A stretch of DNA of 64,000 nucleotides from an uncultured Bifidobacterium sp. (GTDB lineage Bacteria > Actinomycetota > Actinomycetes > Actinomycetales > Bifidobacteriaceae), in NCBI RefSeq assembly GCF_959020145.1, contig NZ_CAUEQY010000008.1:1-64000 (forward strand), given 5' to 3'. The notes beneath the pieces are model-generated. The model was not told the DNA's origin. It did not search any database and worked only from the letters and a program-made list of their open reading frames with translations. The translations under genes were made by a program, and so were the position numbers. Numbering within the stretch: position 1 is the stretch's first letter; each line of letters starts with the position of its first letter. This document shows, one piece after another, positions 1 through 8,159 of this stretch.

Positions 1-3000
1 CCGGAGAAGCCGCCAGGAATCATGATGATCTGGCTCTTCTTGATCTCCTCGACCAAAGCGGCGGTGGACTCGGCCACTGCGGCCGGAGTGAGGTTGTTCA
101 CGATAAGCGTGCTCACGTCGGCGCCCGCACGCTCGAAGGCTGCGGCGGAATCGTATTCGCAGTTGTTGCCCGGGAACACAGGGATGATCACATGCGGCTT
201 GGCCACGCCGGTGCCGGTGTACACGGTCTTCTTCGGAGCGTCGAAGGACATGGTTTCAACCGTCTTGCCCTTCTCCTCGCCCTTGGAACGGTACGGGAAC
301 ACGGATTCGATGCCGCCCTCCCACGCGTCCTGCAGCTCGGCCAGATCAAGCGTCTCGCCGGCGGCCACGAACGAATACTCCTCGGTGGTTTCGCCGACCT
401 CGCTGACTTCCACCAGGTTGGACACGGCCGGAACCTTCGCATTGTCGGCAAGCTCGATGATGAAGGAGCCATAGGCCGGAGCAAACAGGTCATCCACGGC
501 AATGCCGTCGTCCAGCTTCACGCCGATCTGGTTGCCGACCGTCATCTTGAAGATCGCCTCGGCGGTGGCGCCGTAGCCCGGAGTGGACACGGCCAGAGCG
601 TCGCCGAAATCGGTGAGCTCCTCAACCGCGGAGAACACCTCCAGCAGCGAATCCTTGTCCGGGGTGAGACCGTCGGAATGATAACGCGGGGCGATGCGGA
701 CCACACGGTGACCGGCACCCTTGAACTCCGGGGAGGTGGCGCGCTTCATATTGCCCACGGCCACGGCGAAGGAGATAAGGGTCGGCGGGACGTCAAGCTG
801 CTCGAACGTGCCGGACATGGAGTCCTTGCCGCCAATCGCGCCGGCGCCTAGATCGACCTGAGCCATCAGCGCACCGAGCACTGCGGCCATCGGCTTGCCC
901 CAGCGTTCCGGCTCGTCGCGCAGCTTCTCGAAGTACTCTTGGAAGCTCAGATATGCATTCTCATGCTCGAAGCCGGCGGCCACCAGCTTGGACAGCGACT
1001 CGACCACGGACAGGTACGCGCCCGTGAACTGGTTCTGCTCCATAATGTACGGGTTGAATCCCCAGGCCATCGCGGAAGCGGTGGTGGTCTCGCCGAACAC
1101 CGGAAGCTTGGCGACCATGGCCATGTTCGGGGTCAGCTGCTTCCTACCGCCGAACGGCATGAGTACGGTGCCCGCGCCGATGGTGGAGTCGAAACGCTCG
1201 GAAAGACCCTTGTTGGAAGCCACGTTCAGGTCGGTGAGCATGGTGTGCATGCGCTCGGAAAGCGTGCCGGAAGTCCACGGCGTCGTGTAGCCGTGCTGCG
1301 CCTCGACATGCACCACCTGATGCTTCGGAGCACCATTGGAGGCGAGGAATTCGCGGGAAAGGTCCACGATCGTGTCGCCGTTCCACACCATCGTCATGCG
1401 CGGATCCTCGGTCACGGTCGCAATGACCTCGGCCTCGAGGTTCTCCTCCTTGGCATAGCCCAGGAACTCGTCCACATCTTCGGCGGCCACATCCACGGCC
1501 ATGCGCTCCTGGGATTCGGAGATCGCCAGTTCGGTGCCGTCAAGACCCTCGTACTTCTTGGACACCTTGTTGAGGTCCACGTACAGGCCGTCGGCCAGCT
1601 CGCCGACCGCCACGGACACGCCACCGGCGCCGAAATCGTTGCAACGCTTGATCAGACGGCACGCGTCACCACGGCGGAACAGACGCTGCAGCTTGCGCTC
1701 AACCGGCGCGTTGCCCTTCTGCACTTCGGCGCCGTCAAGCTCCAGCGATTCGACGTTATGCGCCTTGGAAGCGCCGGTGGCGCCGCCGATGCCGTCACGA
1801 CCGGTGCGGCCGCCGAGCAGGATGACCTTGTCTCCCGGAGCCGGGGTCTCGCGGCGCACATGATCGGCCGGAGTCGCGGCCACGACCGCGCCGACCTCCA
1901 TGCGCTTGGCCACATAACCGGGGTGATAGATCTCATTCACCTGGCCGGTGGCCAGACCGATCTGGTTGCCGTAGGAGGAGTAGCCGGCCGCGGCGGTGGT
2001 GACGAGCTTACGCTGGGGGAGCTTGCCCTCAAGCGTTTCGGAAACCGGCACGGTCGGATCGGCGGCACCGGTCACACGCATCGCCTGATACACGTAGGAA
2101 CGGCCCGACAGGGGGTCGCGGATGCAGCCGCCGATGCAGGTGGCCGCGCCACCGAACGGTTCGATCTCGGTCGGGTGGTTGTGCGTCTCGTTCTTGAACA
2201 GGAACAGCCAATCCTCGTCATGGCCGTTCACATCCACCTTCACCTTGACGGTGCAGGCGTTGATTTCCTCGGATTCGTCGAGATTCTTCAGAATGCCGTT
2301 CTTCTTAAGCCACTTCGCGCCGATCGTGCCCATATCCATCAGGCATACCGGCTTGGCGTCGCGGCCCAGCTCGTGACGCATCTCAAGATACTTGTCGAAC
2401 GCGGCCTTGACGGTGGCATCGTCGATCGAAACCTCGTCAAGTTGCGTGCCGAACGTGGTGTGACGGCAATGGTCGGACCAATACGTGTCGATCACCTTGA
2501 TCTCGGTGATCGTCGGGTCGCGCTGCTCCTCGGTGAAGTGCTCACGGCAGAACTGCAGGTCGGCCAGATCCATGGCGAGACCACGGTCCTCGATGAACTG
2601 CTCAAGCTCGGCGTCGCTCATAGAACGGAAGCCGTCGATGACTTCCACCTTGCCTGGCACCGGCACCTGGGTCTTCAGCGTGGTCTTGACATCCAGAGAG
2701 GCTTCACGGGCTTCCACCGGATTGATCACGTAATGCTTGATGGCCTCGACATCGGCTTCGGAAAGTTCGCCTTCCAACGCATACACCTTGGCGGAACGAA
2801 CCGTCGGACGCTCGCCTTGGGAGATCAGCTGGATGCACTCGCTGGCGGAATCCGCACGCTGATCGAACTGGCCGGGCAGATACTCCACCGCGAACACGGT
2901 GTCGGAACCGAAATCAGGCAGGTCGGCGTAGACGTTGTCCACCTGCGGCTCGCTGAACACGGTCGGCGTGGCCTGGGCGAACAGCTCCTCGCTGATGTCT

Positions 3001-3134
3001 TCCACGTCGTAACGGTTGACGAGACGGACGTTCTTCAAAGCTTCGATGCCGAGAATGGTGCGCAACTCGTTGGCGAGCTGCTGGGCCGCGACGTCAAAGC
3101 CCGGCTTCTTTTCCACGTACACGCGAAAAACCAT
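1..3134 (-). CDS. purL: Phosphoribosylformylglycinamidine synthase, large single-chain type (3' end outside window)
   Basis: PurL converts FGAR, ATP and glutamine to FGAM, the fourth step of purine synthesis, in the cytoplasm. The gene runs off the left edge: about 1044 codons are present of an expected ~1240. Seen: an N-terminal MVFRVYVEKKPGFDV segment typical of the clade-II proteins of bifidobacteria, streptococci and clostridia, a YWSDHCRHTTF motif near residue 235, FKNETHNHPTEIEPFGGAA near 300, and the start of a class I glutaminase domain near residue 976 (HVIIPVFPGNNCEYD). The window stops at GGFSG, before the expected nucleophile Cys. The ATG start at 3134 follows a clear AAGGAG site. 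It lies 119 bases downstream of purC on the same strand, so it probably belongs to a purT-purC-purL group. Confidence 0.97.
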   Translation of the reverse strand, partial: MVFRVYVEKKPGFDVAAQQLANELRTILGIEALKNVRLVNRYDVEDISEELFAQATPTVFSEPQVDNVYADLPDFGSDTVFAVEYLPGQFDQRADSASECIQLISQGERPTVRSAKVYALEGELSEADVEAIKHYVINPVEAREASLDVKTTLKTQVPVPGKVEVIDGFRSMSDAELEQFIEDRGLAMDLADLQFCREHFTEEQRDPTITEIKVIDTYWSDHCRHTTFGTQLDEVSIDDATVKAAFDKYLEMRHELGRDAKPVCLMDMGTIGAKWLKKNGILKNLDESEEINACTVKVKVDVNGHDEDWLFLFKNETHNHPTEIEPFGGAATCIGGCIRDPLSGRSYVYQAMRVTGAADPTVPVSETLEGKLPQRKLVTTAAAGYSSYGNQIGLATGQVNEIYHPGYVAKRMEVGAVVAATPADHVRRETPAPGDKVILLGGRTGRDGIGGATGASKAHNVESLELDGAEVQKGNAPVERKLQRLFRRGDACRLIKRCNDFGAGGVSVAVGELADGLYVDLNKVSKKYEGLDGTELAISESQERMAVDVAAEDVDEFLGYAKEENLEAEVIATVTEDPRMTMVWNGDTIVDLSREFLASNGAPKHQVVHVEAQHGYTTPWTSGTLSERMHTMLTDLNVASNKGLSERFDSTIGAGTVLMPFGGRKQLTPNMAMVAKLPVFGETTTASAMAWGFNPYIMEQNQFTGAYLSVVESLSKLVAAGFEHENAYLSFQEYFEKLRDEPERWGKPMAAVLGALMAQVDLGAGAIGGKDSMSGTFEQLDVPPTLISFAVAVGNMKRATSPEFKGAGHRVVRIAPRYHSDGLTPDKDSLLEVFSAVEELTDFGDALAVSTPGYGATAEAIFKMTVGNQIGVKLDDGIAVDDLFAPAYGSFIIELADNAKVPAVSNLVEVSEVGETTEEYSFVAAGETLDLAELQDAWEGGIESVFPYRSKGEEKGKTVETMSFDAPKKTVYTGTGVAKPHVIIPVFPGNNCEYDSAAAFERAGADVSTLIVNNLTPAAVAESTAALVEEIKKSQIIMIPGGFS

Positions 3135-3210
3135 GGTCAACTCCTTGAAAAAAGAGGGGTTATTGGATTTGGATTGACAAAAGAATGAAGGATTGCGATA
3201 TAACAAGGAA

Positions 3211-3242
3211 GCCCGCATCCGGCTTTCGCTTCAGATGCGGGC
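3211..3242 (-). terminator. Hairpin between purC and purL
   Basis: A perfect 9-bp stem (GCCCGCATC at 3211-3219, GATGCGGGC at 3234-3242) with a 14-base loop. On the minus strand it is followed by a T-rich but interrupted run (TTCCTTGTTAT). It sits after the purC stop and about 76 bases before the purL start, so it could be a partial terminator that lowers purL expression, or a processing site. Confidence 0.55.
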
Positions 3243-3253
3243 TTGCAAACGCA

Positions 3254-4006
3254 TTACTCTGCGACTTCGATGCCCTCGGACTTGGCGAGCTCGGCCAAGC
3301 GGCTTTCGATCTCCTCGTATGCCGGGATGATGTCGCCCAGGTCGCGGCGGAACAGATCCTTGTCGAGGTGCTCCACCTTGCCGGAGTGATCGCGCTGATC
3401 CCACAGACGGCAGGAATCCGGGGTGATCTCGTCGGCGAGCAGCAGCGTGCCGTCGGAAGTGCGGCCCATTTCGATCTTGAAGTCCACGAGCTTGACGTCG
3501 ATCTTGGCGAAGATCTCGATCAAGGCCTCGTTGATGCGGCGGGCGAGCGGGGCGATCTCGGCCAGATCCTCACGGGTGCACACATCGAGCGCCACCAGAT
3601 CGTCGTCGTTCACGAACGGATCGTGCAGGTCATCGTTCTTCAGGAAGTACTCCAGCACCGGTTCCTTGAGCTCGATGCCCTCTTCGACGCCCAGGCGGGA
3701 GCAGAAGTGGCCGGCCGCGGTGTTACGCAGCACGATTTCGAGCGGGAACATCGTGACCTTCTTGACCAGCTGGGAGGTCTCGCCCACGCGTGCCACCAGG
3801 TGGCTGTCGATGCCGCGCTTCTTGAGCAGATCGAAGATCAACGTGGTGATGAGGTTGTTCAGCCTGCCCTTGCCGGCGAAGTCTTCCTTCTTTTCGCCGT
3901 CACCTGCGGTAGCGGAGTTCTTGTATTCGACCCAGAGGACCTCCGGATCGTCAGTTGCGTACAGTTGCTTGGCTTTGCCCTCGTAGAGCTTTTCCAACTT
4001 CTCCAT
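3254..4006 (-). CDS. purC: Phosphoribosylaminoimidazole-succinocarboxamide synthase
   Basis: SAICAR synthetase joins aspartate to CAIR with ATP, in cytoplasmic purine synthesis. The 250-residue protein has the usual PurC length and order: LYEGKAKQLY near the N-terminus (nucleotide binding), ARVGETSQLVKKVTMFPLE near residue 85, VLRNTAAGHFCSRLG near 105, LVDFKIEMG near 180 and DEITPDSCRLWD near 198. The ATG at 4006 is preceded by AGGAAAGGCGAG. It lies between purT (135 bases upstream) and purL (119 bases downstream), all on the minus strand and all in one pathway. I see no intact purine riboswitch in the 135-base gap upstream. Confidence 0.97.
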   Translation of the reverse strand: MEKLEKLYEGKAKQLYATDDPEVLWVEYKNSATAGDGEKKEDFAGKGRLNNLITTLIFDLLKKRGIDSHLVARVGETSQLVKKVTMFPLEIVLRNTAAGHFCSRLGVEEGIELKEPVLEYFLKNDDLHDPFVNDDDLVALDVCTREDLAEIAPLARRINEALIEIFAKIDVKLVDFKIEMGRTSDGTLLLADEITPDSCRLWDQRDHSGKVEHLDKDLFRRDLGDIIPAYEEIESRLAELAKSEGIEVAE

Positions 4007-4141
4007 TACTCGCCTTTCCTGGTGTGTGGGAGGTAGATAGTTTGGTGAACTTGACGGTTAACAAGATACCAACGGGAGGCTACAATCGCGCGACTTTTGG
4101 GCGCGTTCCGGCAGCCTCGTCTCAGCATCCGGCGATAGCCG

Positions 4142-5395
4142 TCAAACGATTGCGATGTCGAGCGATTCGGCCACGTTCCCGGCTTTGGCGCGCGCATCCG
4201 CCTCGTTGCCGCCGATGGCCAGCGCGACCGCCATGCGTCGGTGCCCATGCACTTCCGGCTTCGCGAAGATACGCAGGTCGGTACCCGGTTCGGCGAGCGC
4301 GGCGGCGACGTTGCGGAATTCCGCTTCGCCATCGCCCTGGACGACGATCGCATGGCTTGCCGCGACGGTGCCTTGCGGAATCGACAGGGCGACATGTTCC
4401 TGTGCGATCGGCAGGCCGAGGATCGCGCGCGCGTGCAATGCGAATTCGCTCAATCGCTGGGAAGCCATGGTGACCATGCCGGTATCGTGCGGACGAGGGG
4501 AGACCTCGTTGAACAGCACGTTTCCGTCGGTCAGCACGAACAGTTCGACGCCGAACACGCCCCAGCCTTTTTCGCCGGATGCCTTGGCCTTCGCCACCAG
4601 ACCTTCCACGGCGGTTCGTGCGATGTGCTGGGCCTGTTCGAGCACGTCCGGCGTGAAGGTGGCCGGCTGCCAGGATTCGCGGTAGTCGCCGCTTTCCTGA
4701 CGTTGTCCGATTGGAGCGCAGGTCACGATGCCGGCGCTGGAGCTGACGGTCAGTACGGTCAGCTCGTAGTCGAGTGGAGCGAGCGCCTCCACGATCACGC
4801 GTGACACGTCGCCTTCGTCGTGTGCGCGGCGGCCTTCCTGCGCTTCGGTCCAAGCCGCGTCGATCGCTTCCGCGGAACGTACCACGGACTGTCCGTGGCC
4901 GGAGGAGCTCATGATCGGCTTGACCACGCATGGATAGCCGACGATTTGCGCGCCCTCACGTAGTTCTTCCAGAGAGCCGGCGAAACGGTACGGGGTGGTC
5001 GGCAGTCCCAGTTCCTCGTGTGCGAGCACGCGCAGGCGTTCGCGATCCATGCAGATCGCCGCGATTTCGGCGCTCGGCACCACCTGCGCGCCACGTGCTG
5101 CGGCGGCCGCAAGCTCGGAAGTGGCTATCGCTTCGACTTCCGGCACGATGATGTCCGGCTGGATTTCGTCGAACAGCGCGCGCAGCTGGTCCGCGTTGGC
5201 CATGTCGAGCACGCGGTATTCGTGCGCCACCTGTTGTGCCGGCGCACCGGCGTAGGAATCGGCCGCGCACACCCATGCGCCGAGTCTCATCAGTTCGATG
5301 GTGACTTCCTTGCCCAGCTCGCCGGAGCCAAGGAACAGAACACGGGTCGGATGCTTGCCAAGCGGAGTGCCGAGGGCACGATTCTCTTCAGTCAT
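4142..5395 (-). CDS. purT: Formate-dependent phosphoribosylglycinamide formyltransferase (GAR transformylase 2)
   Basis: PurT makes formyl-GAR from GAR, formate and ATP, replacing the folate-dependent PurN. The 417-residue protein has the ATP-grasp layout: an N-terminal Rossmann-like part with RVLFLGSGELGKEVTIELMR near residue 18, VPEVEAIAT near 83, VVKPIMSSSGHGQSVV near 160 (nucleotide-binding strand and loop), and GWGVFGVELFV followed by NEVSPRPHDTGMVTM near 280-300 (Mg-ATP ligands). SGELGKE and SSSGHGQS separate it from PurK. It is divergent from the glycosyltransferase at 5431 with only 35 bases between starts, so promoters overlap. Bifidobacteria form formate through pyruvate formate-lyase, which makes this route plausible. 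Confidence 0.96.
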   Translation of the reverse strand: MTEENRALGTPLGKHPTRVLFLGSGELGKEVTIELMRLGAWVCAADSYAGAPAQQVAHEYRVLDMANADQLRALFDEIQPDIIVPEVEAIATSELAAAAARGAQVVPSAEIAAICMDRERLRVLAHEELGLPTTPYRFAGSLEELREGAQIVGYPCVVKPIMSSSGHGQSVVRSAEAIDAAWTEAQEGRRAHDEGDVSRVIVEALAPLDYELTVLTVSSSAGIVTCAPIGQRQESGDYRESWQPATFTPDVLEQAQHIARTAVEGLVAKAKASGEKGWGVFGVELFVLTDGNVLFNEVSPRPHDTGMVTMASQRLSEFALHARAILGLPIAQEHVALSIPQGTVAASHAIVVQGDGEAEFRNVAAALAEPGTDLRIFAKPEVHGHRRMAVALAIGGNEADARAKAGNVAESLDIAIV

Positions 5396-5430
5396 GACTT
5401 CTATTGTGCCATCGGCGTAGGATAGAACGC

Positions 5431-6597
5431 ATGTCCGAGAATGAGAAGAATGAAACGCAACCCCCCCTGACCATTGCCATGGTGGTCGACACGTCGGGGA
5501 ATCGGGGCAATGGCACCTCGAATTCGGCGTTGCAGTGGGCGCAGGAGCTGGAGCGCCAGGGGCATCATGTCCGTTTGGTGGGCATCGGCGCGCCCGAATA
5601 TCCCGCGCGCGTCAATCATGTGCCGTTGGTCAGCTGGGTGGCGAAGAAGCAGCAGATGCAGTTCGCCGAGCCGAGCGACACGCTGTTTCGCAAGGCGTTC
5701 GATGGTGTGGACGTGGTGCATATCTACACGCCGTTCCGTTTCGGCCAGCATGCCTGCAAGGTCGCCAAACAGATGGGCATCGCCGTTACGGCCGGCTACC
5801 ACGTGCAGCCGGAGAACGTCACGTATTCCGCGGGGCCTTTGAAATATGTGCCCGGCATCGACTCGTTCATCTACTGGCTGTTCGACATATGGCTGTACCG
5901 CAAGATCGACCATGTGCATGTGCCGACCGAATTGGGTGCGAGCCTGCTGCGCTCGCATGGATACAAGTCGAAGCTGCATGTCATCTCCAACGGCTACGAA
6001 TCGCGGTTCACGCCGAAGCGGCAGCGCAAGGCGGACGAGCCGTCGCCGGTGCCGTTCCGTATCGTCGCGTCGGGACGACTGACCAATGAGAAGAACCATG
6101 TCGCGTTGATCCGGGCGATCGCCCGCTGCCGTCACGCGCAGGACATCGAATTGGTGATCGCCGGCACCGGGCCGCTTAAGAAGAGGTTGCAGCGTATGGC
6201 CGGACGGCTGTTGTCTCGTCCGGCTTCGATCGGATTCCACCGGAATGCCGACATGCCGGCGTTGCTGCGTTCCGGCGATCTGCTGGTGCATCCGTCGATC
6301 GCCGATCTCGAATCGGTGAGTGTCATCGAAGGCATGGCCGCCGGTCTGGTGCCGGTGATCGCCTCGTCGTCGCTGAGCGCGGCCGGCCAGTTCGCGCTGC
6401 TGGACGAATCGTTGTTCCCCGTGGACGATGTGGACGCGCTGGCCCGTCGTATCGACTGGTGGATCGACCATCCGGCGCAGCTCGCCAAGTGGGGCGGCAC
6501 CTACGCCAAACATACGAAAACCAATTATTCGGTGGAATCGTCCGTACGTAAGTTCGTCGCGATGGAACGTGAGGCGATCGCCGATAACCGTCGCTGA
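5431..6597 (+). CDS. Glycosyltransferase family 4 protein
   Basis: A 388-residue GT-B fold glycosyltransferase, probably adding a hexose to a lipid or envelope glycan at the inner face of the membrane. Seen: the N-terminal acceptor half with DTSGNRGNGTSNSALQWA near residue 15, a glycine-rich sugar-donor half starting FRIVASGRLTNEKNH near 215, VIAGTGPLKKRLQ near 245, and HPSIADLESVSVIEGMAAG near 292, where an acidic residue eight before the Glu of EGMAAG takes the place of the family EX7E motif. No signal peptide or membrane helix is evident. An in-frame TTG lies nine codons upstream; I chose the ATG at 5431. Donor and acceptor cannot be named from sequence. Confidence 0.88.
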   Translation: MSENEKNETQPPLTIAMVVDTSGNRGNGTSNSALQWAQELERQGHHVRLVGIGAPEYPARVNHVPLVSWVAKKQQMQFAEPSDTLFRKAFDGVDVVHIYTPFRFGQHACKVAKQMGIAVTAGYHVQPENVTYSAGPLKYVPGIDSFIYWLFDIWLYRKIDHVHVPTELGASLLRSHGYKSKLHVISNGYESRFTPKRQRKADEPSPVPFRIVASGRLTNEKNHVALIRAIARCRHAQDIELVIAGTGPLKKRLQRMAGRLLSRPASIGFHRNADMPALLRSGDLLVHPSIADLESVSVIEGMAAGLVPVIASSSLSAAGQFALLDESLFPVDDVDALARRIDWWIDHPAQLAKWGGTYAKHTKTNYSVESSVRKFVAMEREAIADNRR

Positions 6598-6641
6598 ATG
6601 GCGCCTGCCGCAATCGCAATACAATCGTTATACATAAGCGA

Positions 6642-6667
6642 AAAGCCGGGAGCGATTTCCCGGCTTT
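6642..6667. terminator. Bidirectional terminator between glycosyltransferase and threonine aldolase genes
   Basis: A stem AAAGCCGGGA/TCCCGGCTTT with a short loop. It is followed by a T-containing run on the plus strand and preceded by A residues that give T on the minus strand. It separates two convergent genes. Confidence 0.85.
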
Positions 6668-6688
6668 CCTTGTTTTGCGGACTGTCTT

Positions 6689-7714
6689 TTACAGCAGTGC
6701 GACCAGCTCGTCCACCTGCTTGTCGGTCGTGGCCCAGCTGGTGCAGATGCGCATCACGGTATGCGTGTCGTCCGCCTTTTCCGTGAAGCCGAGACGGACG
6801 TCGCGTTGCAGACGTTCGGAGGTCTCGTTGTCGAGCGTGACGAAGATCTGGTTGGTCGGCGCATCGAAAGTCAGCGCGTAGCCACGTTCCACCAGCACCT
6901 TGCGGATACGGTCCGCGGCATCGTTGGCGTGGCGGGCGATGCGCAGGTACAGGCCGTCGGTGAACAACGTGTCGAACTGCAGTCCCAGCAGCCATCCCTT
7001 GGCCAGCAGCGCGCCATGCTGCTTGACGATCGTCACGAAATGCTTCGGCATGTTGCCGTGCGTGAACACCACGGCCTCTCCGAACATCGCGCCCACCTTG
7101 GTGCCGCCGATATAGAACACGTCGGCGAGACGCGCGATGTCCTCGATCGTCACGTCGTTGCCGGAGGCGGTCAGCGCGTAGCCGAGACGCGCGCCGTCGA
7201 TGAACAACGGCATGTCGTACTTCGTGCAGATCTTGCGGATCGCCTCGAGCTCGGCCAGCGTGTACAGCGTGCCGTATTCGGTGGCCTGCGAAATGTACAC
7301 GCAGCCGGGGAACACCATATGCGTGTAGTTGCCGTCCGCGTAGAACGTGGCGCAGTATTCGTCGAGTTCATCCGCGTCGATTTTGCCGTCATGGTGGGGG
7401 AGCGTGAGCACTTTGTGGCCGGTGAATTCGATAGCGCCCGCCTCATGCACGTTCACATGTCCGGTGGTGGCCGCCACCACGCCCGCATACGGTGGGGTGA
7501 TGGCGTCGATGACGACCTGGTTGGTCTGAGTGCCGCCGACGAGGAAGAAGATTTCGGCGTCCGGGCATGCGCAGGCCTCGCGGATTTTGGCTTTGGCGCT
7601 TTCGCAGACGTCGTCGGTGCCGTAGCCGGGATACTGGTTGGTCGCGGTTTCGGCGAGACGGGCGATGATTTCCGGCGTCGCGGCGCAGGAGTAGTCGTTT
7701 TCGAAAGACAGCAT
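6689..7714 (-). CDS. ltaE: Low-specificity L-threonine aldolase family enzyme (PLP-dependent)
   Basis: A 341-residue fold-type I PLP enzyme that splits threonine or allo-threonine into glycine and acetaldehyde. Seen: FENDYSCAATPEI at the N-terminus, VGGTQTNQ near residue 60, the aspartate contacting the PLP ring nitrogen in FIDGARLGYA (D173), and the Schiff-base lysine in YIGGTKVGAMFGE (K206). The start was placed at the ATG at 7714 after AAAGGA. A longer frame reaching 7864 would run through the tRNA-His gene and its terminator and is not credible. The beta-eliminating lyase superfamily contains related activities, so substrate is inferred. Acting alone, it would provide glycine outside the glyA route. 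Confidence 0.88.
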   Translation of the reverse strand: MLSFENDYSCAATPEIIARLAETATNQYPGYGTDDVCESAKAKIREACACPDAEIFFLVGGTQTNQVVIDAITPPYAGVVAATTGHVNVHEAGAIEFTGHKVLTLPHHDGKIDADELDEYCATFYADGNYTHMVFPGCVYISQATEYGTLYTLAELEAIRKICTKYDMPLFIDGARLGYALTASGNDVTIEDIARLADVFYIGGTKVGAMFGEAVVFTHGNMPKHFVTIVKQHGALLAKGWLLGLQFDTLFTDGLYLRIARHANDAADRIRKVLVERGYALTFDAPTNQIFVTLDNETSERLQRDVRLGFTEKADDTHTVMRICTSWATTDKQVDELVALL

Positions 7715-7790
7715 GGTCGTTCCTTTTGTTGTGGGTTGCTTGCGATCGGGAAAGTCTGGTTCCGCGTGTTCGGCCTCCGCGGATAGCAAA

Positions 7791-7816
7791 AAACCTCGGA
7801 ATTTCTTCCGAGGTTT
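7791..7816 (-). terminator. Terminator of tRNA-His
   Basis: A perfect 11-bp stem AAACCTCGGAA/TTCCGAGGTTT with a 4-base loop. On the minus strand it is directly followed by a run of T, just downstream of the tRNA 3' end. Confidence 0.9.
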
Positions 7817-7822
7817 CATCGG

Positions 7823-7895
7823 GGTGGCTAACGCGGCTCGAACGCGCGACCTTCTGAACCACAATCAGATGCTCTACCAACTGAGCTATAGCCAC
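7823..7895 (-). tRNA. tRNA-His (anticodon GTG)
   Basis: Read on the minus strand, the cloverleaf is complete: acceptor GTGGCTA/TAGCCAC, D arm AGCTCAGTTGGTAGAGC, anticodon stem TCTGA/TCAGA around the 7-base loop TTGTGGT (anticodon GTG), and T arm GCGCGTTCGAGCCGCGT. The extra G at 7896 is the G-1 expected of tRNA-His and faces discriminator C73. The 3' CCA is not encoded. A TATAGT -10-like box lies about 40 bases upstream (7934-7939) on the minus strand. Confidence 0.97.
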
Positions 7896-7896
7896 C

Positions 7897-8159
7897 ATGT
7901 TCTCACTTCCATGCGGAAGCGCAACGAATGGATACTATACACGATTTTTTGGATGTGCGCGCGTCGGCGTGTTGCGCTTTCGGCTGCCATGTGATGTTCA
8001 TTATGTGAACGAAATGTTACGCACTTGATGGATGGGTGCCTAATTTGTGGGCAATTCCAACGGAAGATGTCACGAGGGGATCGGCAGAAAGCCGGTCCCG
8101 TTTTGTTTTCCTCGAAAATGACTTCCATGGAAACGTGATTGAGAAAAGAGGAAACGATA
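7897..8159 (+). promoter_or_regulatory. Leader region of the BASS transporter gene with a terminator-like hairpin
   Basis: This gene-free stretch holds the tRNA-His promoter (minus) and the 5' region of the transporter gene (plus). At 8077-8099 a 9-bp stem (one G-T pair) with loop AGAAA is followed by GTTTTGTTTT, which is the form of an intrinsic terminator. It ends about 60 bases before the transporter start codon and no plus-strand gene precedes it, so it may be an attenuator in a transcribed leader. I could not match the upstream sequence to a riboswitch class. Confidence 0.45.

Noticed and set aside
939..3188. 749-codon open frame on the plus strand
   Set aside because: It lies antisense to purL, has a His/Gly/Arg-rich composition typical of reversed high-GC codons, and has no domain resemblance.
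7715..7864. N-terminal extension of the threonine aldolase frame
   Set aside because: It would be encoded by the terminator and part of tRNA-His; a good ribosome site sits at the internal ATG at 7714.
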